64,000 nucleotides of DNA, taken from contig NZ_FNPB01000008.1 in assembly GCF_900107195.1 (NCBI RefSeq), positions 62,001 through 126,000 of the forward strand, read 5' to 3'. This stretch comes from Halobellus clavatus (GTDB lineage: Archaea > Halobacteriota > Halobacteria > Halobacteriales > Haloferacaceae). Below the pieces are notes generated by a model. It was not told the DNA's origin. It ran no database searches and was given only the letters and a program-made list of their open reading frames with translations. This document shows positions 9,364 through 19,009 of the stretch, piece after piece. Numbering within the stretch: position 1 is the stretch's first letter; each line of letters begins with the position of its first letter. Position numbers and translations under genes: made by a program.

Positions 9364-10251
9364 ATGGCCACGGTCGAGGTCCAGGGGCTGACCAAACGCT
9401 ACGGCGAGACGCTCGCGAACGACCACCTGGAATTCGCAGTCGAACGCGGCGAGATATTCGGCTACCTCGGCCCGAACGGCTCCGGAAAATCGACGACGAT
9501 CCGACAGCTACTCGGCTTTCACGCGCCCACTGAGGGCACCGCGACGGTTCTCGGCGCGGATGTCAGAGACGAGGCCGCGCTCCAGTCGGTGAAAGATCGG
9601 ATCGGATTCCTCCCGGGCGAACCCGCGTTCGACGGGAGCGTGACGGGCGCCGAATTCTTGGACTACCACGCCCGACTCAAGGGCGATCCGCGGCGCGAGG
9701 AACTCCTCGGACTGTTCACGCCGCCGCTCGACCGGAAGATCCGCGAATACTCCACGGGGAACAAGCAGATGCTCGGGATCGTCCAGGCGTTTATGCACGA
9801 TCCCGACCTCGTGGTGATGGACGAACCGACGTCGGGCCTGGATCCGCTGAAACAGGAGGCGTTTAATCGGTTCCTCCGGGGCGAGCGCGACGACGGCAAG
9901 ACGGTCTTCTTCTCCTCGCACGTCCTCGGCGAGGTCCGGCGCGTCTGCGACCGCGTCGGTATCATTCGTCAGGGGCGACTGATCACCGTCGAGAATGTCG
10001 AAGAACTGCTTCAGCGGGGCGGCAAGCGCATCCGCATCCACACGGACACGCCCCTGCGAGCGGCCGACCTCGATCTCGACGGTATCGTCGAGTTCGAGAC
10101 CGAGGGTCGAGAGGTCCAGTTCACGTTCACCGGCGACTACGACGTGCTCTTCGACGAACTCACGACCCACCATGTGATCGACGTCGAGATCGAAGAACCG
10201 CCCATCGAGGAGGTCTTTCTGCACTTCTACGGGGACGAACATGGGACTTGA
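9364..10251 (+). CDS. ABC transporter ATP-binding protein
   Basis: ABC ATPase of 295 residues, with Walker A GPNGSGKST, Walker B LVVMDEPTSGLD and the switch histidine in SSHVLGEV. The signature motif is STGNKQ rather than LSGGQ, common among ABC-2 exporters of this type. The stop codon overlaps the permease gene by 11 bp, so the two are translationally coupled. Export or membrane-stress functions are typical of this family (antibiotic, Na+ or lipid export); the sequence does not fix the substrate. Confidence 0.9.
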   Translation: MATVEVQGLTKRYGETLANDHLEFAVERGEIFGYLGPNGSGKSTTIRQLLGFHAPTEGTATVLGADVRDEAALQSVKDRIGFLPGEPAFDGSVTGAEFLDYHARLKGDPRREELLGLFTPPLDRKIREYSTGNKQMLGIVQAFMHDPDLVVMDEPTSGLDPLKQEAFNRFLRGERDDGKTVFFSSHVLGEVRRVCDRVGIIRQGRLITVENVEELLQRGGKRIRIHTDTPLRAADLDLDGIVEFETEGREVQFTFTGDYDVLFDELTTHHVIDVEIEEPPIEEVFLHFYGDEHGT

Positions 10252-11032
10252 CACGACGCGCTATGAAGCCCGTCGACGCATCCGTGGGTCTGTCGCGTTG
10301 ACGAGTATTCTGGCCGCGTTCGCGGTGCTCGTAGTCTATCTCTACCCGTCGATCGCGGAGTCGAGCGCCGACATCGACGCGCTGATTCAGGCCTTTCCCG
10401 AATCGGTCCGTCAGGGGCTCGGCATCGAAGCGTACTCGTCCATCGAGGGCTTCGTCGCCGCGGAACTGTATCAGTTTCTGTGGATTCTCCTCCTGGGGCT
10501 GTATATGGCCTACACTGCCGGTGGCGCTTTCGCCGGCGACATCGAGTCCAAGCGGCTGTACCTGGTGCTCGCAACGCCGATCTCCCGGGCCCGCCTTCTC
10601 GTCGAGAAGACCCTCGCGCTGCTCACGCCGCTCGTCGTACTCAATCTGGTACTTCCGCTCGTCGTCTTCGGCACGACCATCCTCATCGATTACCCCATCG
10701 ATCCGGCCTACCTCCTGGCGGTGCACGCCGTCTCGATCCCCTATCATCTGGTCTGTCTCGGCATCGGTCAGGTCCTCTCGATTGCCTTCAGTCGCGGCAA
10801 CACGGCCCAGCTGGGCGGCATCGCGATCATATTCCTGCTGTTCCTGCTCGACTCGGTCACTGCCGGCACGGACTACGAGTGGCTCGGACGCGTGAGTCCC
10901 ACCCGGTACGTGGATCCCACGGAGGTCCTCCTCGAAGAGACGATCCGCATCGGCGACGCGGTGTTCCTTCTCGCAGTCGCGTTGCTCTTGCTCTTCGCCA
11001 GCTTACTCGTATTTCAGTCCCGAGACGTCTGA
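10241..11032 (+). CDS. ABC-2 type transporter permease
   Basis: Permease of 263 residues with about six hydrophobic segments, beginning near residue 16 and ending with a helix at ~240-258. It follows the ATPase gene with an 11-bp overlap. The pair makes a minimal exporter, likely a dimer of each subunit. Extracytoplasmic residues 35-65 include the span between the first two helices. The substrate cannot be told from sequence. Confidence 0.87.
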   Translation: MGLDTTRYEARRRIRGSVALTSILAAFAVLVVYLYPSIAESSADIDALIQAFPESVRQGLGIEAYSSIEGFVAAELYQFLWILLLGLYMAYTAGGAFAGDIESKRLYLVLATPISRARLLVEKTLALLTPLVVLNLVLPLVVFGTTILIDYPIDPAYLLAVHAVSIPYHLVCLGIGQVLSIAFSRGNTAQLGGIAIIFLLFLLDSVTAGTDYEWLGRVSPTRYVDPTEVLLEETIRIGDAVFLLAVALLLLFASLLVFQSRDV

Positions 11033-11206
11033 CGCACTTCCGCGCCACCGCGTTTCGGGCTTGGGGCCAGATATGTAACCTGACCCATAATTTTACACTG
11101 GATGGCGGTGTCTGTGCCGAGCAATGCCCGCACACGCCGTCCATCGATTCAGCTCCGTCCAGCCTTTCGCGGCTCCCCGTCGGCACGAACGCGAGGGACC
11201 GGATCG

Positions 11207-12814
11207 ATGAGCGAACGGTTTGTGGTCCTCGTGATGGCCGTCCTGATCGCTCTTGCGGGCGTCACTCCGGCCGTCGTGGCTGCCGATCAGGTCACTGGAT
11301 CGCCCGACATCTCTCTGCAGGCGCCCGCGAACGAGGTCGCGCCGGGTACCGACGTCGAACTCCCGGTGTACGTCTCCAACGAGGGTCGACTCCAGGAGTC
11401 GGGGCCGGACGGGCTCGTCGCGCGGGTGACGACTGCGCGGGCCGTACGGCTCACCGCGCGGGACAGTGAGACGCCGATCGAGGTCAACACCGGGACCTAT
11501 CCCGTTGGCAACGTTCCCGAGGGCACGTCCGGTCCGATTCCGCTCTCGCTGACGATCCCCGAAGACACGCCGCCGGGTACCTACCGGATCCCGGTCCGGG
11601 TCCGGTACAGCTACGCGCCGTCTGTCGACTACGGGTCCGGGACTGACGGTCCCGAGTACCGCTACGTCGACCGGCGCGAGACGCTCGCCGTCTCGGTGAT
11701 CGTCAGGGACCGCGCGCAGTTCGCTATCGTCGACGTCGACTCGGCCGCGCGGGTCAGCGGCGACGGTCCGGTTTCGATCACGGTCCGGAACACGGGAACG
11801 GCCCCGGCGCGCGCGGCGACGCTTCGGGTGCATTCGTCTGACGATGAGGTGACGTTCGGCAGCGGAGCGGATCGATCGGACGCCTTCGCCGGGACCTGGG
11901 CGCCCGGCGAGAACCGCACTTTCGAGTTCCGGGCGACCGTCGCTGGCGACGCCGTGTCACGGCAGTATCCCCTCAACGGGACCGTCGCATTCACCGGCGT
12001 CGCGGGCGTCGAGCACATGTCGCGACCGCTGAACGCGGGGCTGCAGGCCCGTCCGGAGACCTCCTTCTCGGTGGGGAACCTCTCGGCGGAACTCCACGTC
12101 GACGAACCCGGGACGATCCGTGGTGAGATCCGCAACGAGGGACCGATCGCCGTTGACGACGCAGTCGTCGTCTTCCGGTCCGCCGGCTCGGTGACGGCGA
12201 CCGACCGCGCGGCGTCGGTGGGCCGCCTCGACCCCGGTGAGAGCCGGTCGTTCACCTTCGACGTCGACGTGGGATCAGCGGCCTCGGCGGGAGACCGACA
12301 GCTGAATCTCTCGGTCCGCTACCGCGACCCCCAGGGGACGCGCCACCGGAGCGATCCGCTCACACCGACGGTGTCGGTGGATCCCGAGCGAGACTGGCTC
12401 CGACTCGCCGCGCAGAATGCGACGTTCGGCATCGATACGGACAACCGGTTGGCCGTTCGCGTCGAGAACACGGAGGACGTCGCGCTGTCGAACCTCAGGG
12501 CGCGATTGGAGACCGAACCGCCGTTCTCGACGGAGTCGCGGCTCGCGTACGTCGATCAGCTCGACCCCGGCGAGACCGAGACGCTGGCGTTCGGGCTCAC
12601 GGTCTCAGAAGACGGGGTGGCGACTCGCTCGTCGATTGCGGTCACCGTCACCGCCGAGCGGCCCGACGGGGAGCGGATCACCGTCGACACGTTCGTCGTG
12701 CCGGTGTCGGTCGCCGCCGAGCAGCGTGCGAGTGACACGACTCTCCTCGCGATCGGGGCGCTCGTCGCCGTGGTCGCGATGATCGGGGGGTGGTGGTGGC
12801 TCCGCCGCCGATGA
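11207..12814 (+). CDS. secreted/anchored NEW3- or CARDB-like domain protein
   Basis: Protein of 535 residues beginning with a signal peptide (MSERFVVLVMAVLIALAGV, cleavage near VAAD). Several repeated Ig-like beta domains follow, with phrases such as VRNTGTAPARA, IRNEGPIAVDD and VENTEDVALSNL typical of CARDB/NEW3 domains (COG1361). A single membrane helix at the C terminus ends in RRR, giving a cell-surface protein with its bulk outside. An upstream in-frame ATG at 11102 sits only ~6 bp after the TATA-like ataattttaca (11087-11097) and would not be transcribed, so 11207 is chosen. It may serve the adjacent ABC transporter. Confidence 0.78.
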   Translation: MSERFVVLVMAVLIALAGVTPAVVAADQVTGSPDISLQAPANEVAPGTDVELPVYVSNEGRLQESGPDGLVARVTTARAVRLTARDSETPIEVNTGTYPVGNVPEGTSGPIPLSLTIPEDTPPGTYRIPVRVRYSYAPSVDYGSGTDGPEYRYVDRRETLAVSVIVRDRAQFAIVDVDSAARVSGDGPVSITVRNTGTAPARAATLRVHSSDDEVTFGSGADRSDAFAGTWAPGENRTFEFRATVAGDAVSRQYPLNGTVAFTGVAGVEHMSRPLNAGLQARPETSFSVGNLSAELHVDEPGTIRGEIRNEGPIAVDDAVVVFRSAGSVTATDRAASVGRLDPGESRSFTFDVDVGSAASAGDRQLNLSVRYRDPQGTRHRSDPLTPTVSVDPERDWLRLAAQNATFGIDTDNRLAVRVENTEDVALSNLRARLETEPPFSTESRLAYVDQLDPGETETLAFGLTVSEDGVATRSSIAVTVTAERPDGERITVDTFVVPVSVAAEQRASDTTLLAIGALVAVVAMIGGWWWLRRR

Positions 12815-12857
12815 CGCCGTCGGCGGAGACGCTCTCTGGCCGAGACTCGAATCCGGA

Positions 12858-13046
12858 TCAGTCCTCGTCGCGCATATCCGGGGGCAGGAGGTTCGGGATG
12901 CCGTCCTCGATGGGGTAGACTTCGCCCGTGACGGTTCCGATGAGTCGCCCTTCGATGATCTCGTCGCCGTCGCGTTCGTCGACCTCGAGTTCGAGGTCGC
13001 TCTTGTCGAGGGGGTCACAGAGGATGTCCATCAGTGACTCTTTCAT
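12858..13046 (-). CDS. Trm112 family methyltransferase activator
   Basis: A 62-residue protein beginning MKESLMDILCDPLDKSDLEL and ending in an IPNLLPPDMR motif, the Trm112/UPF0434 pattern. In haloarchaea Trm112 is the activating partner for several tRNA and translation-factor methyltransferases. Only one conserved Cys (CDPLDK) is present, so this is the zinc-free type. The frame extends upstream to 13181 but the family starts at the MKES Met. It lies 180 bp downstream of purA on the same strand. TrmI at 27.3 kb is a different methyltransferase class. Confidence 0.85.
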   Translation of the reverse strand: MKESLMDILCDPLDKSDLELEVDERDGDEIIEGRLIGTVTGEVYPIEDGIPNLLPPDMRDED

Positions 13047-13226
13047 CGGTCGATAGGTGGCGAGCGGCGGTGAAAAGACTACGGGTTCCCGGTGACTGCG
13101 CCGGAGGTTTATCACCGAAGGGGGGATCACCGACTCTGTGATCTGACGAATGCCCCGCGTCGGGTTGCGGTCGTCCGGCACGTCGACGCGGGATCGGTTC
13201 GAGAACGGGTGTGCCGGCTGCTCGCC

Positions 13227-14552
13227 TTACTGCTCGAAGGGATTCTGTCGTTCGATCGTCTGTGCGCGGTCGGGACCGACGCCGATGGCGTAGATGGGGG
13301 CGTCGACCGCATCGGCGAGGTACTCGAGATACGTGCGGGCGTTCTCGGGGATCGCGTCGTACCCCTCGGCGGCGACTTCGCTCCAGTCGACCTCCGGCCA
13401 CGGCTCGAACTCGCGGAGGTTCGGCTCACAGCGGCCCCAGCGCTCGGTCGTCGCGGGCATCGACAGGAGTTCCTCGCCGTCGAGATCGTAGGAGTGGCCC
13501 ACTTTCACTTCGTCGAGTCCCGCGAGCACGTCGATGTGGTTCACGGCGATGCCGGTGAAGCCGTTTGCGCGCGCGGCGTGCCGCAGCATCGGCACGTCCA
13601 GCCAGCCGATGCGTCGGGGACGGCCGGTGACAGTCCCGAACTCGCCGCCCTTCTCGCGAATGTAGTCCGCTAGCTCCTCGTCGTCACCGGTCAGTTCGGT
13701 CGGGAGCGGTCCCGTTCCGACGCGAGAGAGATACGCCTTCACGATGCCGACGATCTCGCCGCGGCCGACGACAGTCGGCCCGACGCCGGTGCCGGTAGCC
13801 GCACCGCCAGCGGTCGGATTCGAGGAGGTCACGTAGGGATAGATGCCGTGATCGATGTCGATCGAGGTTCCCTGTGCGCCCTCGAACAGCACGTTCTCGC
13901 CGGCGTCGACGTGCGAACTGAGGAACTCGCCGGCGTTGACGGTCATCGACTCGCGCTCGAGGCGCTCGCCGATCTCTCGGTACGTTTCGTAGACAGCGTC
14001 GACGTCGAACTCCTCGCCCGCCTCGACGCCGAAGACGTCCTCGGCGAGCGCGCGCTTCTGCGGGACCACGTACTCCAATCGATCGCGGAGCACCGCTGGA
14101 TCGAGAAGGTCTCCGATTCGGATGCCGCGACGGCCCACTTTGTCCTCGTACGTCGGGCCGATGCCGCGACCGGTCGTGCCGGCGTCGAGATCGGAATCCG
14201 ACTTCGCCTCCTCTTCGATTCCGTCGAGGACGCGGTGATACGGCATAATGACGTGTGCGCGCCGAGCCACGCGAACGTCAGGATCGAGCCCGCGCTCGCG
14301 CAATTCGTCGATCTCCGAGAACAGCGTCTTCGGGTTGACGACACAGCCGTTTCCGAGGACGCCGACCTTGTCGCGGACGGCCCCGCTCGGGACCAGCGAT
14401 AGCTTGTACTCATCGCCGTCTTGGACGACGGTGTGGCCGGCGTTGTCGCCGCCCTGATACCGGGCGACCACGTCGGCGTCGCCTCCCCACAGGTCGACGA
14501 GCGCGCCTTTGCCCTCGTCGCCCAGCTGGGAGCCGACAATCGTGACGGTCAT
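13227..14552 (-). CDS. purA: adenylosuccinate synthase
   Basis: Enzyme of 441 residues that joins IMP and aspartate using GTP, the first committed step to AMP. The N terminus carries the GDEGKG P-loop; NAGHT with the catalytic His follows; GTTGRGIGP and EGAQGTSIDID are also seen. An in-frame ATG 33 bp upstream exists, but the family begins MTVTIVGSQLGDEGKG. The gene is divergent from the winged-helix gene at 14827. Confidence 0.95.
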   Translation of the reverse strand: MTVTIVGSQLGDEGKGALVDLWGGDADVVARYQGGDNAGHTVVQDGDEYKLSLVPSGAVRDKVGVLGNGCVVNPKTLFSEIDELRERGLDPDVRVARRAHVIMPYHRVLDGIEEEAKSDSDLDAGTTGRGIGPTYEDKVGRRGIRIGDLLDPAVLRDRLEYVVPQKRALAEDVFGVEAGEEFDVDAVYETYREIGERLERESMTVNAGEFLSSHVDAGENVLFEGAQGTSIDIDHGIYPYVTSSNPTAGGAATGTGVGPTVVGRGEIVGIVKAYLSRVGTGPLPTELTGDDEELADYIREKGGEFGTVTGRPRRIGWLDVPMLRHAARANGFTGIAVNHIDVLAGLDEVKVGHSYDLDGEELLSMPATTERWGRCEPNLREFEPWPEVDWSEVAAEGYDAIPENARTYLEYLADAVDAPIYAIGVGPDRAQTIERQNPFEQ

Positions 14553-14793
14553 ACGTGCCGCTTCTGCGCCGGCGGTGAAACCCATTACGGTCCGTCGCGC
14601 AGCGACCTAAACCCTCGTGACGCCGCTTGATCGGGTGCAACGCCCGGGTTTCGATTGCGAGTTTGCGAGAGCCACGGCTCGATCGAGCGGGATCGGAGGG
14701 GCCGTCTACGGCTCCCGTTAACAAGATTAATTACGCGGACCGGCCTACTTCCACCTGTCCACTGTCTCGCGGTTCGGCGTCCGGAGGGCAAGG

Positions 14794-14800
14794 TTTAAAT
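14794..14800 (+). promoter_or_regulatory. TATA box for the gene at 14827
   Basis: The sequence tttaaat lies 27-33 nt before the ATG, preceded by purine-rich ggagggcaagg that could act as BRE. A leaderless transcript is implied. Confidence 0.65.
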
Positions 14801-14826
14801 CCCGACCAGACAAGTTAACAGATGAC

Positions 14827-15132
14827 ATGATAGACCGACTCGAAAAAGAAGTGGATATGCTTGAACGCCACTTACAGGTCCTGAGAATGGTTATCGAGAG
14901 CGAACCCATCGGCATCGTCAAGATGTCGAACGAGACGGGCTACCCCCATCACAAGGTCCGCTACTCCCTCCGCGTCCTCGAAGAAGAGAACCTCATCGAG
15001 CCGTCCAGTCAGGGTGCCATCACGACCGAGCAGACCGCTGAATTCGTCGACGAACTCGACGAGAAACTCGATCAGATCGTCGACAAACTCGACGAGATGA
15101 AGATCGAAGAGACCGTCGAAGTCGAAAACTGA
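14827..15132 (+). CDS. small winged-helix/coiled-coil regulator-like protein
   Basis: Protein of 101 residues. The middle (about residues 25-60, with IVKMSNETGYPHHKVRYSLR) is a winged-helix DNA-binding pattern, and Val/Leu/Asp heptads at the C terminus (about 68-95) suggest a coiled coil for dimerisation. It is a conserved haloarchaeal family, usually listed as hypothetical. Codon and residue make-up are unusually rich in Glu, Lys and Ile compared with the acidic neighbours, a sign of strong conservation. Its targets are unknown. Confidence 0.8.
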   Translation: MIDRLEKEVDMLERHLQVLRMVIESEPIGIVKMSNETGYPHHKVRYSLRVLEEENLIEPSSQGAITTEQTAEFVDELDEKLDQIVDKLDEMKIEETVEVEN

Positions 15133-15158
15133 ACGCTGTATCGGATTCGTCTCCGTCG

Positions 15159-17486
15159 CTATAGATCCGGAACGTTCAGGTGGAATTCGCCGTTTCGGGC
15201 CTCGACTAAGCAGAGGTGATAGCCGCGTTTTCGCGACTGTTTGACGTACGAGAGCTTGTTCGAACGGGAGAGCAACCCTCCGCCGGTGGCCCCTGCGACG
15301 GTCTCCAGCGCGCCCGGCTCGTAGAACGACTCGGTGACGTAGAAGCCCGAAGCCAACGACTCTTCGCTTTCGGCGATCGTCTTGGCGTTCTCGACGAGCG
15401 AACTCACCATCGCCTCGGTGGTCGCGTTGCGGGAAGCGTTGATGTCGGCGACGAAGAGGGGATCGCCCATCTGATCTCGGAAGATCACGTCGAAGTCGCG
15501 CTGCTCGACGCCCTCGTCGCCCTCGATCCCGACAGATCCGTCGAGTTCGATCCGGTCGATCTCCGGAATCGCATCGAAGACGCCGCTCAGCGACGAGCGG
15601 TTGCCCGTCTCGCCGATCTCGTAGAGCAGGTCGATCACGACCCACTCGGCAAACGAGTACTCTGTCGTGTCTCGGAGGAACTCCTCGTAGGGGCGATCGT
15701 CGACGACGAGGCCGTCGGTCTCGAAGGTGGTGTGGTGTTCGAGACGGAGGTTGGCGCTGACGTCCTCTCGGGTCGATTCGCCGTCGTGGGCGTGTTCGAG
15801 CGTCGCCTCGCTCTTTCGGTCGTATCGCACGAAGAGATTCGTCCCAGCGAGTGCGCGCTCGGGCGGCATCGTCTCCGTGTCGGTTCCGACCGCCTCCTCG
15901 ACGCCTGCTCCTACGGCTTCCAGACGGTCGATTTCCGCCTGGAGTTCGTCTCGCTCGGCTTCGAGGTCTGCGACGAGCGTCCGCTGCTCGTCGAGTTCGG
16001 CTTCCAGTTTGTCGATGCGCTCCTGCTGTTGGTCCCGGGTCGCGGCGAGCTCGTCGCGTTCGGTTTCGAGCGCTTCGATCCGGTCTCTCGCCCGCGAGAG
16101 TCGCTTTCGGAGGCGATCGGCTTCCGGCGACTCCTCGGAGTCGGACCGACTGCGACTCCGGCGTTGCTCTCGGCCGGACGCCGTACGCTCCCGCGTCCGC
16201 GCTGCCGGCTGGCGCTGTGTCATCTGTGCCGTGGCCTCGCGGGCCGAGTGCTGGTCGGCGTCCGCGCCATCGTCCTGGGCCCGGGCCTCGCCACTCGACT
16301 CACTCGGGTCCAGCGACGGGATCGTCTGCGCCTCCCGCCAGCGCGCCTCGTCGGAGAACACGCCGTCTGCACCGTCGGCGTCCGCCGCTGCCGACTCCTC
16401 TGGGTCGGCTGCATCGACCTGGGGCTCGTTCGGGTCGTCTGTCGGGGGAGGATCTGTCCGGTCCGTCTCGGGCTCGTCCGGAGTGGTCGCGTCGGTGGAG
16501 TCCGCGACCTCGGCCGCCGACGCCTGTGTCGTGGCCGCCACCGACTCGGTATCGGTCGTCGCCTCCGCCTCCCCAGACGGCTCCTCGTCGGCGTCGGCCG
16601 ACACCGGATCTTCGGCCGCGACTCCCCCGTCGTCGGATTCGGGAGAGTCGGGCTGATCGGAAGTTTCGCGGGCCGTTACGGCGTCGTCCTCGGCTGGTCC
16701 GTCCACGTCGGAGCCGGTGTCGGGCCCTTCTGTCACTCCTGCGTCGGAGCCGGTGTCGGGCCCTTCTGTCACTCCTGCGTCGGAGCCGGTGTCGGGCCCT
16801 TCTGTCATTCCCGCGTCGGGATCGGCTACCGCGGCGTCTTCGGAGGCTGTCTGTCCCGCGTCGTCGCCGGACTGTTCCGCGTCGTCTCCGCTGCTGGCGT
16901 CCTCCTCGGAGGTGGGGTCGGCCGCCGGATCGGATTCCGGATCCGAGTGGTCCGGAATCTCGGTCAGTTCCACGTCGACGTCTGTGACCTCGTAGATCCC
17001 GACCTCGTCGGCGGCGCGCTCGAACGCCTCGTCCCCCGTGATGAGCCGTTCGGAACTGCCTACGAAGGCGGCACTCATCGACTTCCCGCCGTGGTAGACG
17101 ACGTAGTAGTCCCCCGAGAGCACGTTCTCCGACAGTTCGATGTAGCCCGTGAACCCGCCGCTCGACAGCGTCTGATCCGCGTCCGAGAGCGGCGTCTTGT
17201 TGGTGTAGTAGTTCGCCCGCGTCTCGCCGCCGCGCTCCTGCATCGAGAAAAGCAGTGGCAGGCTGGGATCGGCGGCGCGGTACGCAGTGAACTGTGCGTC
17301 CTCGAAGTCCTCGATCTTCCCCTCGAACACCCCGACGATCCGGCCGTTCAAGAAGAAGGCCCACGTCGTCCCGGCGGAGACGGCCCCGCTAAACTCCGAT
17401 TCCGAAAGCTGGTGGAGCCCCTCGTATCCGTCCGGCGCGGCGACCGTCTCCCAATCGGTCACCACGTCGATAGTACGACTGTTCAT
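15159..17486 (-). CDS. large haloarchaeal protein with central low-complexity and coiled-coil regions (DUF7527-like)
   Basis: Protein of 775 residues. Residues 1-~185 are a folded domain (starts MNSRTIDVVTDWETV; includes WAFFLNGRIVGVFEG). Residues ~190-430 are acidic low complexity containing three near-perfect copies of VTEGPDTGSDAG. Residues ~450-525 form a long heptad coiled coil. The last ~240 residues are a second folded domain. A leaderless start at 17486 fits the TATA-like tatttgat (minus strand, 17518-17511), so the Met five codons upstream is not used. The C-terminal domain contains RDFDVIF followed by FVADIN, loosely like a nuclease core without the usual ExK lysine. Function unknown. 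Confidence 0.75.
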   Translation of the reverse strand: MNSRTIDVVTDWETVAAPDGYEGLHQLSESEFSGAVSAGTTWAFFLNGRIVGVFEGKIEDFEDAQFTAYRAADPSLPLLFSMQERGGETRANYYTNKTPLSDADQTLSSGGFTGYIELSENVLSGDYYVVYHGGKSMSAAFVGSSERLITGDEAFERAADEVGIYEVTDVDVELTEIPDHSDPESDPAADPTSEEDASSGDDAEQSGDDAGQTASEDAAVADPDAGMTEGPDTGSDAGVTEGPDTGSDAGVTEGPDTGSDVDGPAEDDAVTARETSDQPDSPESDDGGVAAEDPVSADADEEPSGEAEATTDTESVAATTQASAAEVADSTDATTPDEPETDRTDPPPTDDPNEPQVDAADPEESAAADADGADGVFSDEARWREAQTIPSLDPSESSGEARAQDDGADADQHSAREATAQMTQRQPAARTRERTASGREQRRSRSRSDSEESPEADRLRKRLSRARDRIEALETERDELAATRDQQQERIDKLEAELDEQRTLVADLEAERDELQAEIDRLEAVGAGVEEAVGTDTETMPPERALAGTNLFVRYDRKSEATLEHAHDGESTREDVSANLRLEHHTTFETDGLVVDDRPYEEFLRDTTEYSFAEWVVIDLLYEIGETGNRSSLSGVFDAIPEIDRIELDGSVGIEGDEGVEQRDFDVIFRDQMGDPLFVADINASRNATTEAMVSSLVENAKTIAESEESLASGFYVTESFYEPGALETVAGATGGGLLSRSNKLSYVKQSRKRGYHLCLVEARNGEFHLNVPDL
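16711..16818. repeat. three tandem 36-bp repeats inside the gene at 15159-17486
   Basis: Copies occupy 16711-16746, 16747-16782 and 16783-16818. The first two are identical and the third differs at two bases (actcct to attccc). The unit is a multiple of three and encodes a 12-residue acidic motif, so copy number can change without breaking the frame. Confidence 0.9.
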
Positions 17487-17581
17487 CCCTATGTGTATCA
17501 CTGAATCCGCATCAAATACTTTCCGGAGGTTCGACCTCCCGCTGCGCTCCTCTCAGGGCGCGCGGCACCCACTACTCGGCG

Positions 17582-18850
17582 TCAGGCCGCCCGGTCACCG
17601 AGTGCGACGACGGCGCTCGCGAGGACGTCGATCCCGACGCCGATGCTCGACTCGTCGACGTCGAACGTCTCGGTGTGGTGGCCGCCCGGGTGATCCGTCC
17701 CCACCCCGACGTATGCGGCCTTTCCGCCCTGTTCCTGCACGCGGCGCATCAGGAACGTCGCGTCTTCGCTCCCGCCGAGATGGTCGTTTTCGACGACGGA
17801 CGTCACGCCCGTCGTCTCGCTCGCGACCGACGAGACGAGATCGCGGAGTTCGGGGTCGCTCTCAGCCGAGGGGGCCCGCCCCGCGGGCGTGCGCTCGACC
17901 GTACAGCCGTGCATCTCGGCTGCTGACTCGAGCACTCGTTCCGCCTTCGTATCCATGTACTCCATCAGTTCTGTCGTCTCACCGCGTACCTCTCCCTCGA
18001 TTCGGACCCGCTCTGGGACGATGTTCGTCGCGGTCCCGCCCTCGATCACACCGACGTTGACCCGGGTCGGACCGTCCCCGTGCCGCGGAATCCCGTAGAG
18101 GTTCTCGATCGCTGTCGCGGCCGCCTGCATCGCGTTATCGCCGGCCTCGGGGCGCGCCCCCGCGTGCGCTGGTGACCCGGTGAACTCGGCCGCGAACTGC
18201 GAGACGGCGAGGAAGCCGTCGATCCCGGCGACGACCTCGCCCGATGGATGATCGAGGCCGACGTGGACGGCCAGCAGGTAGTCCACGTCGTCGAGGTGGC
18301 CGGAGTTCGCCATCGGTTCGCCGCCGACGATCCGCTCCTCGCCGGGCTGGAAGAACACCTTCAGCGTCCCCTCGAAGTCACTCTCCAGCACCGCATCGAG
18401 GACGCCGAGCCCGATCGTCGCGTGGGCGTCGTGGCCGCAGGCGTGCATATACCCCTCGTTCTCCGAGCGGAAGCCCCCCGCCGCGGGTGCGTGCGTGTCG
18501 TCGTCGGACTCGGTGATCGGGAGCGCATCGATGTCGACCCGCAGTCCCACGGTCGGCCCCTCGCCCCGCTCTGCGACCGCGACTGCGCCCGTCTGCCCGC
18601 CGTCGAGGCGGTTGAGGATATCCTCGCGAGCGCCCGCCTCGCGAGCGCGCTCGCGCCAGGCGTCGCGTTCGTCTTCGTCGGGGACACCAGCGCGGTCGTC
18701 TCCGAGGACTTCGCTCCCGACGTAGAGCGCGTCGATGTCGCGCGTCTCCAGTTCGTCGACGATCCGGGCGGTGGTGTAGAACTCGCGCCACGCGGGTTCG
18801 GGATGCCGGTGCAGGTCGCGACGGAGTGCCACGAGGTCGGCGGCGGTCAT
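17582..18850 (-). CDS. M20 family amidohydrolase (aminoacylase/IAA-amino-acid hydrolase type)
   Basis: Zinc amidohydrolase of 422 residues. It starts with RRDLHRHPE, then MHACGHDAHAT, where the His/Asp residues ligate metal, then FFQPGEE with the catalytic Glu pair, and GTDHPGGHHTE near the end. Substrates in this family are N-acyl or N-carbamoyl amino acids and their conjugates. The start at 18850 is supported by a TATA-like attttattg (minus strand, 18881-18873) and avoids an eight-residue extension. It is divergent from the antiporter. Confidence 0.88.
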   Translation of the reverse strand: MTAADLVALRRDLHRHPEPAWREFYTTARIVDELETRDIDALYVGSEVLGDDRAGVPDEDERDAWRERAREAGAREDILNRLDGGQTGAVAVAERGEGPTVGLRVDIDALPITESDDDTHAPAAGGFRSENEGYMHACGHDAHATIGLGVLDAVLESDFEGTLKVFFQPGEERIVGGEPMANSGHLDDVDYLLAVHVGLDHPSGEVVAGIDGFLAVSQFAAEFTGSPAHAGARPEAGDNAMQAAATAIENLYGIPRHGDGPTRVNVGVIEGGTATNIVPERVRIEGEVRGETTELMEYMDTKAERVLESAAEMHGCTVERTPAGRAPSAESDPELRDLVSSVASETTGVTSVVENDHLGGSEDATFLMRRVQEQGGKAAYVGVGTDHPGGHHTETFDVDESSIGVGIDVLASAVVALGDRAA

Positions 18851-18977
18851 ATCTCCCTCTGGGCAGTCACCCAATAAAATCGCGTCGGCTACGACGGGTC
18901 ACGCGAACCGACATCGTGCGGTCGCGCTCGCGCGTTCGAGTGAGTCACCTTCACTCACCCCGGCCCAGTATCGGTCG

Positions 18978-18984
18978 GTTTATC
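18978..18984 (+). promoter_or_regulatory. TATA box for the NhaC-type antiporter
   Basis: The sequence gtttatc lies 26-32 nt before the ATG at 19010, which supports that ATG over the GTG at 18995. Confidence 0.6.
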
Positions 18985-19009
18985 GGGAGGGATCGTGATC
19001 CTCCGCGCG

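Noticed and set aside
16711-16818. Repeats as a CRISPR array
   Set aside because: Contiguous copies with no spacers, a multiple of three, inside an open coding frame.
15216-17504. Long plus-strand open frame opposite the DUF7527-like gene, with repeats GAGVGPFCHSCV
   Set aside because: Its repeats are just the complement of the 36-bp units; the minus-strand reading has folded domains and a leaderless promoter.
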